The position numbers and the translations under genes are program-made. A stretch of 64,000 nt of DNA from NCBI RefSeq assembly GCF_003933735.1, contig NZ_RSED01000013.1:62001-126000 (forward strand), read 5' to 3'. Below the pieces are notes generated by a model that saw only the letters and a list, made by a program, of their open reading frames with translations, ran no database searches and was not told the origin of the DNA. This DNA is from Aquabacterium soli. Its GTDB lineage: Bacteria > Pseudomonadota > Gammaproteobacteria > Burkholderiales > Burkholderiaceae_C. This document shows positions 51,505 to 60,511 of this stretch, one piece after another; within the stretch, counting starts at the first letter, position 1, and each line of letters opens with the position of its first letter.

Positions 51505-52269
51505 TCAGAACTCGACGTCGAGCTCATCGATCTCGATGGGCTCGGTCTTGGCCGCGGCCAGCCACTCCTGCATCTCGGGCTGGCTGAGCATCAGGTCGCG
51601 GTAGGCGGCGCTGACAGCATCGAGCTTCACATCGTAGGTGGCGAAGCGCGTGCACACCGGGGCGTACATCGCGTCGGCCACGGTGCGCTGAGCACCGAAC
51701 AGGAAAGGCCCGCCGTAGGTTTCCAGGCACTCTTGCCAGATGGCGGTGATGCGCTGCAAGTCGGCCTGGGCGCGCGACCATACCTTGAACTTCGGGAAGT
51801 GGGCGCGCAGGTTCATGGGCAGGGCCGAGCGCAGGGCGGTGAAGCCCGAGTGCATCTCGCCGCTGATGGCGCGGCAATGGGCGCGGGCGCGGGCGTCCTT
51901 GGGCAGCAGGCCGGCCTCGGGGGCCACCTCGTTGAGGTACTCGGCGATGGCCAGCGTGTCCCACACCAGCACGCCAGCGTGCTCCAGGCTGGGCACGCGG
52001 ATCGAGGACGACAGCAGCAGGATCTCGGCACGGGTTGCGGGGTCGTCCGGCGGCAGCACGTGTTCGCTGAACGGCAGGCCTGAGAAGCGCGCCAGCAGCC
52101 AGCCGCGCAAGGACCATGACGAGTAGTTCTTGCTGGTGATCGTGAGCACCGCGGCGGCCACCTCCGGCTTGGCCACCTTGGCAGGCGGCGTGGCTTTCGG
52201 GGCGGCTGCCTTGGAGACAGCCTTCTTGGTGGCGACAGTCTTGCGCGGGGCGAGGGTGGTGGTGGCCAT
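51505..52269 (-). CDS. Glutathione S-transferase family protein with Lys/Ala-rich extension
   Basis: 254 residues from ATG 52269. The first ~40 residues are Lys/Ala/Pro-rich and disordered-looking; the thioredoxin-like GST N-domain follows (LTITSKNYSSWSLRGWLLAR, then RVPSLEHAGVLVWDTLAIAEYL), and the helical C-domain (SGEMHSGFTALRSALPMNLR ... RTVADAMYAPVCTRF). The YSSWSLR segment occupies the catalytic Ser/Tyr position. Substrate unknown. Shares a divergent region with phaZ. Confidence 0.92.
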   Translation of the reverse strand: MATTTLAPRKTVATKKAVSKAAAPKATPPAKVAKPEVAAAVLTITSKNYSSWSLRGWLLARFSGLPFSEHVLPPDDPATRAEILLLSSSIRVPSLEHAGVLVWDTLAIAEYLNEVAPEAGLLPKDARARAHCRAISGEMHSGFTALRSALPMNLRAHFPKFKVWSRAQADLQRITAIWQECLETYGGPFLFGAQRTVADAMYAPVCTRFATYDVKLDAVSAAYRDLMLSQPEMQEWLAAAKTEPIEIDELDVEF

Positions 52270-52420
52270 GCTGCGTGGTGGGTGGGTTCGTTGAAGCCGC
52301 TCACACGCAGCTAGCAGGGGCCGTGCCAAGCCTCGCCTCCTGGCACGCCTTGCGCAGGGTGCACGCCGGTCATGGCTCGCAACTTGCAGGTTGTCTGCCA
52401 ACACCGCTCCTGGGGACACG

Positions 52421-53671
52421 ATGCTATACGCCACCTTTGACAGCCATCAGCGCCTGATGGCCCCCTTCCATGTGATGGCACAGAGCATCTCCGACTGGGC
52501 GCAGCATGTGCTGCCCCCCGGGGAGCCCACCGCCACATGGCGCGATCTGGCCGCAGGCGGCATGCTCACCCGCAGCGCCATGGCCGCCAGCGAGGTGTTC
52601 AACCGCTGGCGCATCACCCATGCGCGGCCGGCGTTCAACATCGAATCGGTCGAGAGTAATGGCGTCACCTGCGGCATCATCGAAGAGGCGGTGATGAGCA
52701 CGCCTTTCGGCACGCTGCTGCATTTCCGCAAGGACCGGGATCTGGAGCAGCCACCCGTGCTGCTGGTGGCGCCCATGTCGGGCCACTTCGCCACCTTGCT
52801 GCGCGACACCGTGCGCACGCTGCTGCAGGACCATGATGTCTTCATCACCGATTGGCACAACGCCCGCGACGTGCCTTTGCGCCACGGCGTGTTCGGCCTG
52901 GACGACTACACCGACCACCTGATCCGTTTCCTGGACAAGATGGGGCCGGGTGCCCACCTGATGGCGATCTGCCAGCCCTGCGTGGCCTCGTTGGCCGCCA
53001 CCGCGCTGATGGCGCAGGACAACCACCCTGCCCAGCCGCGCAGCCTGACCTTGATGGCCGGCCCTATCGACTGCCGTGTCAACCCGACCTCGGTGAACGA
53101 CCTGGCCGTCAGCAAGCCCATGAGCTGGTTCGAGAAGAACATGATCCACACGGTGCCGTGGACGCAGCGCGGCGCGGGCCGCAAGGTGTACCCCGGCTTC
53201 GTGCAGCTCACGGCCTTCATGAGCATGAACATGGAGCGCCACCTGGGCGCCTTCCAGAGCATGCGCGATCAGATCGCCAATGGCGAGGGCGACAAGGCAG
53301 CGCACGTGAAAGCCTTCTACGAGGAGTACTTCGCCGTGGCCGACCTGCCGGCCGAGTTCTACCTGGAAACGGTGGGCAAGGTCTTCCAGACCTACGATTT
53401 GCCGCGCGGCGAACTGAGCTTCCGGGGCGGGCTGGTCGAGCCGCGTGCCATCCGCAAGACGGCGCTGTTCACCGTGGAAGGTGAACGCGATGACATCTGC
53501 TCAGTGGGGCAGACCGTGGCCGCCCAGGACCTGTGCCCCAGCGTGCGGCCCTACCTTCGCAACCACCACGTGCAGACCGGGGTGGGGCACTATGGGGTGT
53601 TCAGCGGCCGCCGCTGGCAGAACGAGATCTACCCGCGGGTGCGGGAGGCGATCCACCAGGTGGCGGCCTGA
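52421..53671 (+). CDS. phaZ: Intracellular polyhydroxyalkanoate depolymerase
   Basis: 416 residues from ATG 52421 (GGGGA upstream). Mobilises stored PHB/PHA granules. Belongs to the intracellular PhaZ group whose lipase-box serine is replaced by cysteine: AICQPCVAS with Cys184 as likely nucleophile; catalytic Asp in VEGERDDI and His in GVGHYGVF. Length and N-terminus (MLYATFDSHQRLMAPFHVMA) match the Ralstonia-type PhaZ1. No signal peptide, in line with a granule-associated enzyme. The organism therefore stores PHA. Confidence 0.96.
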   Translation: MLYATFDSHQRLMAPFHVMAQSISDWAQHVLPPGEPTATWRDLAAGGMLTRSAMAASEVFNRWRITHARPAFNIESVESNGVTCGIIEEAVMSTPFGTLLHFRKDRDLEQPPVLLVAPMSGHFATLLRDTVRTLLQDHDVFITDWHNARDVPLRHGVFGLDDYTDHLIRFLDKMGPGAHLMAICQPCVASLAATALMAQDNHPAQPRSLTLMAGPIDCRVNPTSVNDLAVSKPMSWFEKNMIHTVPWTQRGAGRKVYPGFVQLTAFMSMNMERHLGAFQSMRDQIANGEGDKAAHVKAFYEEYFAVADLPAEFYLETVGKVFQTYDLPRGELSFRGGLVEPRAIRKTALFTVEGERDDICSVGQTVAAQDLCPSVRPYLRNHHVQTGVGHYGVFSGRRWQNEIYPRVREAIHQVAA

Positions 53672-53676
53672 CAAAG

Positions 53677-53700
53677 GCACCCCTGCTTTGACAGGGGTGC
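53677..53700. terminator. Hairpin between converging phaZ and lipoprotein genes
   Basis: GCACCCCTG (53677-53685) pairs with CAGGGGTGC (53692-53700). The short T-run is on the leftward side, so it better fits the lipoprotein transcript, but it may serve both. Confidence 0.6.
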
Positions 53701-53718
53701 GCTCGATCGTGGTGCTCG

Positions 53719-54255
53719 TCAGATCGTCCAGGCGAAATTGACGCTGATGACGACCTTGTCGGAGGGAGTGTCGGGGTTGCCGATCGTGACCTTCGAGGCA
53801 CGCAGGTTATGAGCGCCAGCATCGATCTTCACGGTGCCGCTGCACACAGGCAGGTTGTTGGCAGGGCCGCCTGCCAGCGCCTCCAGTTCAGCGTTGCTCA
53901 CGTTGCTGCTGCGGCACGCGTAGTCAGCGTTGGCGTCATCGAAATACAGGATGTACTTGCTGGTGTCGTTCTGAAGGAATCCGATCACGAGCTGGAACTT
54001 GCCGGCCGTGTCTTCCGCAACAGCGAATTCGAGGGTGCGGCCGTCTCCGGTGGGATCGAGCTCGCTGTCAATGGAGGACGGATCAAGGGCGTAGCTGCCC
54101 GCTGCTGTGGAGGCATTGCCGGTGTCAACCGTGACTGTGTTGCTTGCTGGATAAGTGACCACTGGCTCATCGCCGCCGCCACCGCCGCCGCAAGCGGCGA
54201 GAACCGACATGAGGCACGCTGACGCGATGCCACGCACTGCATGGACAAACTGCAT
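53719..54255 (-). CDS. Glycine-rich-linker lipoprotein of unknown function
   Basis: 178 residues with AGGGAGAG before the ATG. Lipoprotein signal with lipobox LAAC followed by six glycines. Mature part ~155 residues, acidic and beta-rich (TLEFAVAEDTAGKFQLVIGF; KYILYFDDANADYACRS), with two cysteines that could pair (YACRSS; LPVCSG). No family recognised. Probably outer-membrane attached. Single gene. Confidence 0.82.
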   Translation of the reverse strand: MQFVHAVRGIASACLMSVLAACGGGGGGDEPVVTYPASNTVTVDTGNASTAAGSYALDPSSIDSELDPTGDGRTLEFAVAEDTAGKFQLVIGFLQNDTSKYILYFDDANADYACRSSNVSNAELEALAGGPANNLPVCSGTVKIDAGAHNLRASKVTIGNPDTPSDKVVISVNFAWTI

Positions 54256-54356
54256 GATCTCTCCCTGGAGACGTATGGTTGGAAACGCCTGAGAGTGTAA
54301 TGTTGTATGAAGTTCGGCGTTGCGTGAGACCGGCCTAAACCACGTGAACGCGGGGT

Positions 54357-56261
54357 TCAGGGCGTATTCAGTTGCTGCTCTAGTTGCGCCAATGCGACTG
54401 GGTCTTCAATGGTGGTCAGATCCCCCGCGTCACGCCCCTCGCATACAGCCTGGATGGCCCGCCTCAGCAGCTTGCCCGAGCGCGTCTTGGGCAGCGCGTT
54501 CACGAACACCACGCGTGATGGGCGGCCCACCGCACCCAGGTGCTGATCCACCTTGCGCATCACGTCGGCCTCAAGCGCCTGTGCGGCCTCTGGTGTGTCA
54601 GCGGCTGCGGCGTTCTTCAGCACTGCGAACGCCATCGGCACCTGGCCCTTGAGCGCATCGTGCACGCCCACCACCGCTACCTCGGCCACGGCCGCATGGC
54701 TGCTGATGGCTTCTTCGATCTCGCGCGTGCCCAGGCGGTGGCCGGCCACGTTGATCACATCGTCGGTGCGGCCCAGGATGAAGTGGTAGCCGTCCGCATC
54801 TCGGATGCCCCAGTCGAAGGTGTTGTAGAACTCAGGCGTGGCGCCAAAGCTGCGCCAGTAGGTCTTCACATAGCGCTCGTCATCGCCCCACACCGTCTGC
54901 AGGCAACCGGGGGGCAACGGATAGCGGATCGCGACCACGCCTTTTTGATCGACAGCCGTGAGCTCTTCGCCGGTGGCCTCGTTCAGCAGGCGCACGTCGT
55001 AGCCTGGCATGGCCACGCCTGGCGATCCGAACTTGGCAGGCAGATCGGCCTGCACGCCGCGCGGCACGCTCAGGATGGGCCAGCCCGTCTCGGTCTGCCA
55101 GTAGTTGTCGACCACGGGCTTGCCCAAGGCATCGGTGATCCAGCGCGCCGTGGGCTCGTCCAGCGGCTCACCGGCCAGGAACAGCTGCTTCAGGCTGGAC
55201 AGGTCATGCTTTGACAGGCAGGCCGGGTCCTGCTTCTTGAGCACTCGGATGGCCGTGGGTGCCGAGAACATCACGCTGACCTTGTACTTCTCGACCAGTG
55301 ACCACCAGATGGCCGCATCCGGCCGTATCGGCAAGCCTTCGTAGACGATGGTGGCCATGCCCGTGATCAAGGGGCCATAGACGATGTAGCTGTGCCCCAC
55401 CACCCAGCCGATGTCGCTGGCGCAGAAGAAGGTCTCGCCCGGACGGCCCTGGTAGAGCTGCTCCATCGACGCGGCCAGGGCCACGGCATACCCACCGGTG
55501 TCGCGCTGCACGCCCTTGGGCTTGCCGGTGGTGCCGCTGGTGTAGAGGATGTAGCTGGGGTGCGTGGCATCCACCCAGGCGCAGGGGATGTCGGGCTTGT
55601 TCAGGTGCTGTTCGCGCAGGCGTGTGAAGTCCACATCGCGTGGCGGCAGCCGGTCGGCCGGGGCCAGGCCGCGGTCGACCAGCAGCACGTGGTCCACGGC
55701 GTGCGTGGCCTGGCGCAGGGCTTCATCGAGCAGGGGCTTGTAGGCCACCACCTTGCCGCCGCGCGAGCCGCCATCGGCCGTGACGATCACCTTGGGCCGC
55801 GCATCGTCGATGCGGCTGGCCAGAGAGTTGCTGGCAAAGCCGCCAAACACCACCGAATGGATGGCGCCCAGGCGCACCGTGGCCAGCATGGCGATCACGG
55901 CCTGCGGGATCATGGGCATGTACAGCAGCACGCGGTCGCCCTGGCGCACGCCCAGGCTCTGCAGCATCGACGCCATGGCCTGCACCTCGCGGTGCAGTTG
56001 CGCATAGGTCAGCACCTGCTCGGTGCCGGTCTCGGTGGAGACGTGGATCAGTGCGGGCTGGTCGGCGCGGTGGGGCAGGTGGCGGTCCACCGCGTTGTGG
56101 CACAGGTTGGTCTGGCCGCCCACGAACCAGCGTGCAAAGGGTGGGTTGCTGGTGTCGCAGACCTGGTCCGGGCGGCGGCGCCAGTCGATGCGGGCCGATT
56201 GCTCACGCCAGTAGGCGTCGCGGTCTTGAAGGGAGCGTTGATGCAGGGCGGCGTAATCCAT
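54357..56261 (-). CDS. prpE: Propionate--CoA ligase
   Basis: 634 residues. Activates propionate to propionyl-CoA via an adenylate. Closely follows E. coli PrpE from the start (DYAALHQRSLQDRDAYW; PPFARWFVGGQTNLCHNAVD) through SGTTGKPKGVQRDTGGYAVA, FFCASDIGWVVGHSYIVY, DNYWQTETGWPI and the C-terminal hinge and Lys (RTDDVINVAGHRLGTREIEE; PKTRSGKLLRR), where acetylation-controlled Lys lies. The 2-methylcitrate genes (prpBC) are not in the window. Product can feed odd-chain PHA synthesis or the methylcitrate cycle. Confidence 0.96.
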   Translation of the reverse strand: MDYAALHQRSLQDRDAYWREQSARIDWRRRPDQVCDTSNPPFARWFVGGQTNLCHNAVDRHLPHRADQPALIHVSTETGTEQVLTYAQLHREVQAMASMLQSLGVRQGDRVLLYMPMIPQAVIAMLATVRLGAIHSVVFGGFASNSLASRIDDARPKVIVTADGGSRGGKVVAYKPLLDEALRQATHAVDHVLLVDRGLAPADRLPPRDVDFTRLREQHLNKPDIPCAWVDATHPSYILYTSGTTGKPKGVQRDTGGYAVALAASMEQLYQGRPGETFFCASDIGWVVGHSYIVYGPLITGMATIVYEGLPIRPDAAIWWSLVEKYKVSVMFSAPTAIRVLKKQDPACLSKHDLSSLKQLFLAGEPLDEPTARWITDALGKPVVDNYWQTETGWPILSVPRGVQADLPAKFGSPGVAMPGYDVRLLNEATGEELTAVDQKGVVAIRYPLPPGCLQTVWGDDERYVKTYWRSFGATPEFYNTFDWGIRDADGYHFILGRTDDVINVAGHRLGTREIEEAISSHAAVAEVAVVGVHDALKGQVPMAFAVLKNAAAADTPEAAQALEADVMRKVDQHLGAVGRPSRVVFVNALPKTRSGKLLRRAIQAVCEGRDAGDLTTIEDPVALAQLEQQLNTP

Positions 56262-56322
56262 GCCCCATGCTAGCCAGTGCCACCCCCGCGAACAAGGGGG
56301 CTGGGCCCACCTCTCACCTGTG

Positions 56323-56508
56323 TCAGATGAAGACAGCCGCGCGGCGCAGGATCAGCAGTCCGAAAAACCCGAGGCCCAGCACCACCATCCATCGCAGCGT
56401 GGTCATGCCACGTGCGCGCCACACGGGCTGGCGCGTGACCGTGTAGGCGGCCATGCACAGCACGAAGGCCAGGGCCATCAGCAGCACCATCCAGCGGAAC
56501 AGCACCAT
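56323..56508 (-). CDS. Small two-helix membrane protein
   Basis: 61 residues, two hydrophobic helices separated by a basic loop (VTRQPVWRARG). AAGGA lies ~10 nt before the ATG. It sits 25 nt downstream of lpxC on the same strand, so it is probably cotranscribed. Easily missed because of its size; family not recognised. Confidence 0.68.
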   Translation of the reverse strand: MVLFRWMVLLMALAFVLCMAAYTVTRQPVWRARGMTTLRWMVVLGLGFFGLLILRRAAVFI

Positions 56509-56533
56509 GGTGCAGCAGTCCTTATCGGTTCGG

Positions 56534-57469
56534 TTACCAGGCCGGGGTCAGCTCGGCCATGCCCTTGGGGGCCTGGGCCTTGTCCTCGAAGGTGGCGATC
56601 TCCCAGGCGGAGGCATCGGCCTTCAGGGCGCGCAGCAGCTTGTTGTTGAGCGCATGGCCCGACTTGTAGGCGCTGTAGGCCGCCAGCAGCGGGTGGCCCA
56701 CCACGTACAGGTCGCCGATGGCATCGAGGATTTTGTGCTTGACGAACTCGTCGTCGTAGCGCAGACCGTCGCCATTGAGCACGCGGTAATCGTCGACCAC
56801 GATGGCGTTGTCCATGCTGCCACCCAGCCCCAGGCCGCGCGAACGCATCATTTCCACATCCTTCGTGAAGCCGAAGGTGCGGGCGCGCGAGATGTCGCGC
56901 TTGTACTGCCCGGTAGAGAAATCGAACTCCACGCGCTGGCCGGTCTGGTCCACCGCAGGGTGGTGGAAATCGATCTCGAAGGCCAGCTTGTAGCCGTGGA
57001 AGGGCTCCAGCCGTGCCCACTTGAGCGACGGGCCTTCGCCTTCGCGCACCTCAATGGGCTTGAGCACGCGCATGAAGCGCTTGGGGGCCTTCTGCAGTTC
57101 GACACCGGCACTTTGCAGCAGGTAGACAAACGCGGCGGCGGACCCATCCAGGATGGGCACTTCCTCGGCCGTGATGTCGATGTAGAGGTTGTCCAGGCCC
57201 AGCCCGGCGCAGGCCGACATCAGGTGCTCGACGGTGTGCACCTTGGGTGCGCCAGGATCGCCCCCGGGTGACAGGGTGGAGGCCAGGCGCGTGTCGCACA
57301 CGGCCTCGGCGTTGACGGGGATGTCCACCGGCTGAGGCAGGTCCACGCGACGGAACACGATGCCCGTGTCCGGCGGGGCCGGGCGCAGGGTCAGTTCGAC
57401 ACGTTGGCCGCTGTGCAGGCCCACGCCCACGGCGCGGGTCAGCGATTTGATGGTGCGTTGTTGCAGCAT
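56534..57469 (-). CDS. lpxC: UDP-3-O-acyl-N-acetylglucosamine deacetylase
   Basis: 311 residues. Zinc enzyme of the committed step of lipid A synthesis. Metal ligands His82 (VEHLMSA), His247 and Asp251 ([11 protein letters not shown]) and catalytic His274 ([11 protein letters not shown]) are all present; start [20 protein letters not shown] is typical. A -10-like GATAAT is 6 nt before the ATG and no Shine-Dalgarno is evident. In many genomes lpxC ends the dcw/ftsZ cluster; here an unrelated methyltransferase gene lies upstream. Confidence 0.98.
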   Translation of the reverse strand: MLQQRTIKSLTRAVGVGLHSGQRVELTLRPAPPDTGIVFRRVDLPQPVDIPVNAEAVCDTRLASTLSPGGDPGAPKVHTVEHLMSACAGLGLDNLYIDITAEEVPILDGSAAAFVYLLQSAGVELQKAPKRFMRVLKPIEVREGEGPSLKWARLEPFHGYKLAFEIDFHHPAVDQTGQRVEFDFSTGQYKRDISRARTFGFTKDVEMMRSRGLGLGGSMDNAIVVDDYRVLNGDGLRYDDEFVKHKILDAIGDLYVVGHPLLAAYSAYKSGHALNNKLLRALKADASAWEIATFEDKAQAPKGMAELTPAW

Positions 57470-57481
57470 GCCCCGATTATC
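57470..57481 (-). promoter_or_regulatory. -10-like element abutting lpxC
   Basis: GATAAT (57476-57481, minus strand) lies 6 nt before ATG; only GC-rich sequence between. One of the best examples of this arrangement here. Confidence 0.45.
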
Positions 57482-57521
57482 GCGCCAAGCGGCGTTTCAC
57501 GCAGGCGCGCGCCTTGCGCGC

Positions 57522-58712
57522 TCAGAGCGTGTGGGTGCGGTCGCCCTGGCTGAAGCCCAGGGCATCGAACCACTCGCCCTTCACGAAACCGATCACCTTG
57601 AACAGTTCGCCCATCTCGTGCTCGGCCAGCAGCATCTGCAGGGCTGCCCGGGTCTTGACCTCGGCCGCGTCCCGGGGCGGGCTGGCCGCCAGCGGGCGCA
57701 ACAGCCCGCAATTGGTCAGGAAGCGCGCCTGGCTGGTGTAGCCCAGCACCTCCCAGCCGGCTTCCTGGCCGGCCAACGCGATGCCCGTGAAGTTCACGTG
57801 GGTGGTGATGTCCTTGTGGCCCACGGCCACCAGCGGATCCGGGTCACTGCGGTGGCCCTGGTGGCACATCAAGGTGCCGCCGCTGCGCTGGGGCAGGTAG
57901 TACTCGCTTTCCGGAAAACCGTAGTCCAGGAAGAAGGCGGCGCCGCGGCTCATGCGCTCGGCCAGCGTGGCCACGAAGGCCTCGGCCTGGCCATGGGTTT
58001 CGGTGACGGTGCCGGGCACGAAATCGGCATCGGGCCGATCGGTGGGCGGGCGCACGCCCTCGGGTACGGGGCGATCGGCCCAGGTGAAGGCGGGCTCGCC
58101 CTCTGTTCCGGCCGGCGCATCGGCCAGCGCCACGCCGCGCTCCTGCCAGGCCTGACCGTCCCAGCTCAGAAGGTGCACGGGCATGGCGTCCAGCACCTCG
58201 TTGCCCACGATCACGCCATGCAGTTCGTCGGGCAGGCTGTCTGCCCAGACCACCTTGCGCACCTGCTCGGGGTGCGAGGCGGCCAGGCGCGCATGCTGGC
58301 GCTCGCGCAAGGTGCCCGACAGATCGACGATGGTGTAGCGCTGGATGCGGTCACCCAGCTCGCCCAGCAACTGCTCGGCCAGCGCACCGGTGCCGGCGCC
58401 GAACTCCCACACCTGGTCGGTGCCAGTGGCGTCAAGGGCCTGCTCGATCTGGCGGGCCAGGGCGTGGCCGAACATGGGGGTGAGTTCGGGCGCGGTGACG
58501 AAATCGCTGCCGTCGGCAGGGTCTTTGCCGATCACACGGTGGCCACCGCTGTAGTACCCCAGTCCCGGGGCGTAGAGGGCCAGTTCCATGTAGCGCTCGA
58601 AGCGCATCCAGCCCCCGCGCTGGCGGATCTCGTCGGCGATCAGCCGGGCCAGCGGGTGGTGGGGGAAAGGTGCGGCCACTACACTGTGGCTCGAAGCATC
58701 GGGGCGGTCCAT
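57522..58712 (-). CDS. Class I SAM-dependent methyltransferase, MidA/NDUFAF7 family
   Basis: 396 residues from ATG 58712 (a GTG 27 nt upstream would intrude into the SDR gene region). MidA-type features: HPLARLIADEIRQRGGWMRF, YMELALYAPGLGYYSGG, the SAM motif VWEFGAGTGALAEQLL and GNEVLDAMPVHLL. NDUFAF7 methylates an arginine of a complex I subunit in eukaryotes; the bacterial target is likely similar but unproven. Divergent from the SDR-folB pair, with 39 bp between starts. TACAAT lies 5 nt before its ATG. Confidence 0.92.
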   Translation of the reverse strand: MDRPDASSHSVVAAPFPHHPLARLIADEIRQRGGWMRFERYMELALYAPGLGYYSGGHRVIGKDPADGSDFVTAPELTPMFGHALARQIEQALDATGTDQVWEFGAGTGALAEQLLGELGDRIQRYTIVDLSGTLRERQHARLAASHPEQVRKVVWADSLPDELHGVIVGNEVLDAMPVHLLSWDGQAWQERGVALADAPAGTEGEPAFTWADRPVPEGVRPPTDRPDADFVPGTVTETHGQAEAFVATLAERMSRGAAFFLDYGFPESEYYLPQRSGGTLMCHQGHRSDPDPLVAVGHKDITTHVNFTGIALAGQEAGWEVLGYTSQARFLTNCGLLRPLAASPPRDAAEVKTRAALQMLLAEHEMGELFKVIGFVKGEWFDALGFSQGDRTHTL

Positions 58713-58723
58713 GCCGTATTGTA
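58713..58723 (-). promoter_or_regulatory. -10-like element abutting the MidA-like gene
   Basis: TACAAT (58718-58723, minus strand) is 5 nt before ATG, in the 39-bp gap between divergent genes. Confidence 0.4.
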
Positions 58724-58751
58724 GGAACGCACCCACCACCCGTGTGCCACC

Positions 58752-59696
58752 ATGTCTGACATCGACCAGCCCAAGCCCTCCGTTCCCAACCCCATCGACG
58801 AGCTACCCGACGACACCGACACTGCCGTGCGAGGCCAACTGGTGCAGCCGGTGTTGCCCGCGGCCACGGGCCGGGCGCGCACCGCGCTGGTCACGGGGGC
58901 CGGGCGCCGCCTGGGCCGCGAGATCGCGCTGGCCCTGGCCGTGCAGGGCTGGGATGTGGCCGTGCACTGCCGCGCCTCGCGCGAAGAGGCCGAAGCCACC
59001 GCCGATGACATCCGCGCCATCGGCCGCCACGCCTGTGTGATCCAGGCCGATCTGGCCGATGAGGCCGCCTGCCACGCCGTGGTGCCGCAGGTGGTGCAGG
59101 CCCTGGGGCGGCTCGATGCCGTGGTGAACAACGCCTCGGCCTTTGAATACGACACCGCCGCCACCTTCACCTACGCCATGCTGGAGCACCACCTGCGCGC
59201 CAACACCGCGCCGGCCATCGTGTTGGCGCAGGCCTTGGCAGAACATGTGGCTGCCCGCGAAGGCTTGTCCCCGCCCACCGCCGCAGGGGCAGAGCAGGGC
59301 AGTGGCGCCCAGGTCACCGACCTGCCCGATGACGTGGATGCCGCTGTGGTGAACCTGCTGGACCAGAAGCTGTGGAACCCCAACCCGGATTTCATCAGCT
59401 ACACCCTGTCCAAGGCCGCCCTGGAATCGGCCACCACCTTGCTGGCGCTGGCGCTGGCGCCGCGCGTGCGTGTGGTGGGCGTGGCCCCGGGCCTGACCCT
59501 CACCAGCGAATGGCTGCAGGGTGACCGTTTTGATCAACTGCACCGCGCCTCGCCCCTGGGCCGCTCGTCCACCCCGGGTGATGTGGCCGCCACCGTGGCG
59601 TTCGCGCTGGCCAACCGCTCGATCACCGGCACCACCCTGCTGGTCGATGGCGGCCAGCACCTGCAACGATTTCCCCGCGACTTTTCCATGATGTGA
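58752..59696 (+). CDS. SDR-family pteridine reductase-like protein
   Basis: 314 residues. Short-chain dehydrogenase with TGAGRRLG (the TGxxxRxG cofactor motif typical of PTR1/FolM pteridine reductases), NNAS, active-site YTLSK and a Gly-rich C-terminal part (GTTLLVDGGQHL). An N-terminal extension of ~42 residues precedes the Rossmann fold, and an insertion (about 170-205, DDVDAAVVNLLDQ) lies before the active site. The next gene, folB, overlaps its end, so it probably acts in pterin/folate metabolism, e.g. dihydromonapterin or dihydrofolate reduction. Confidence 0.87.
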   Translation: MSDIDQPKPSVPNPIDELPDDTDTAVRGQLVQPVLPAATGRARTALVTGAGRRLGREIALALAVQGWDVAVHCRASREEAEATADDIRAIGRHACVIQADLADEAACHAVVPQVVQALGRLDAVVNNASAFEYDTAATFTYAMLEHHLRANTAPAIVLAQALAEHVAAREGLSPPTAAGAEQGSGAQVTDLPDDVDAAVVNLLDQKLWNPNPDFISYTLSKAALESATTLLALALAPRVRVVGVAPGLTLTSEWLQGDRFDQLHRASPLGRSSTPGDVAATVAFALANRSITGTTLLVDGGQHLQRFPRDFSMM

Positions 59697-59725
59697 CGCG
59701 CCCTCGCGTCACCGGAGCCCCGGCC

Positions 59726-60097
59726 ATGTCCCTGACCAAAGGCAACCAGACCCTCACCCTCACCGGCCTGCGCTTCGATGCCAGCCTGGGCCTGCTGGCC
59801 CATGAGTTCGACGCCCCGCAGCCCATCCAGGTCGATGCCGAGCTGAACATGGGCAGCCAGCCCCTGCTGCCCCACGACGACGAGATCATGAACGTGCTCG
59901 ATTACCGCAAGGTGCGCGCGATCATCATCGAAGAGTGCCGGGCGCAGCACGTCAACTTGCTCGAAACGCTGATCGGCAAGGTTAGCAACCGCCTGCTGGG
60001 GCTGCCTGGTGTGCAGGGTGTGCGCGTCAAGATCGCCAAGCTGGAGATCTTCGATGACTGCGAAGTCGCGATCCGGATGGAAACGGGGCAATGGTGA
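59726..60097 (+). CDS. folB: Dihydroneopterin aldolase
   Basis: 123 residues from ATG 59726 (GGAG upstream); a GTG at 59693 overlaps the SDR stop and is less likely. Produces 6-hydroxymethyl-dihydropterin for folate. FolB fold: LTLTGLRFDASLGLLAHEFD, VLDYRKVRAIIIEE, catalytic Glu in NLLETLIGKV and Lys in VRVKIAKLEIF. Overlaps/abuts the SDR gene as a two-gene pterin unit. Confidence 0.93.
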   Translation: MSLTKGNQTLTLTGLRFDASLGLLAHEFDAPQPIQVDAELNMGSQPLLPHDDEIMNVLDYRKVRAIIIEECRAQHVNLLETLIGKVSNRLLGLPGVQGVRVKIAKLEIFDDCEVAIRMETGQW

Positions 60098-60171
60098 GCT
60101 GACCTGATGGATTTGGGTGTGGCCGCCGCTTGAGCAGGCCGCTTGGCGTGGGTGGCCGGCGCTCTGGCAGT

Positions 60172-60190
60172 GCCTTCGCTACGCGAAGGC
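60172..60190. repeat. 8-bp inverted repeat
   Basis: GCCTTCGC (60172-60179) and GCGAAGGC (60183-60190) with a TAC loop. Confidence 0.8.
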
Positions 60191-60192
60191 CA

Positions 60193-60228
60193 GGAGATGA
60201 GAGGCGGCCAACGCCGCCTCTCATCTCC
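60193..60228. repeat. Perfect 16-bp inverted repeat
   Basis: GGAGATGAGAGGCGGC (60193-60208) and its exact complement (60213-60228) with CAAC loop. No T-run follows on the + strand. Confidence 0.9.
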
Positions 60229-60251
60229 ATTCTCCAGCCGCCGCGGTGAAA

Positions 60252-60355
60252 GAAGCAGGCTCTCGGGGTGCACGGCGTAGCGAAGTAAAGGGGGAGGGCG
60301 GGCGAAGCCCGGCCGGAGGACATGAGCGGAGCCGTGTACCCCGAGAGCCTGCTTC
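60252..60355. repeat. Long 25-bp inverted repeat with internal hairpin
   Basis: Left arm 60252-60276 and right arm 60331-60355 pair over 25 bp with one G-U. The 54-nt interior contains CGGGC-GAA-GCCCG (60299-60311). Could be a structured RNA, a palindromic dispersed element or a transcript-stabilising stem. Confidence 0.88.
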
Positions 60356-60511
60356 GGTTCGCCGCAAAGGCCCCCAAACAGCAATCGTCAACCAGCGCCA
60401 CGGCTTCCTAAAGCGGCACGCAACAGTCGTTTTTGGGGTTTGTGAACAGCCCGAACCCCGGCTTCGGGGCCCCTCCGCCCGTTTTGCCGGCAGATCGGCG
60501 AAAATCACGGG

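Larger units (their letters stand above)
60098..60511. other. 414-bp intergenic region dense in hairpins
   Basis: No gene that I can support. Holds four or more strong inverted repeats between folB and ttcA: an 8-bp hairpin (60172-60190), a perfect 16-bp hairpin (60193-60228), a 25-bp stem enclosing 54 nt (60252-60355) and a 5-bp hairpin CCCCG/CGGGG (60456-60469). The repeat entries below detail the main ones. Confidence 0.8.

Noticed and set aside
60252-60355. CRISPR repeat or transposon end
   Set aside because: Only one copy is seen, with no spacers, transposase or target-site duplication.
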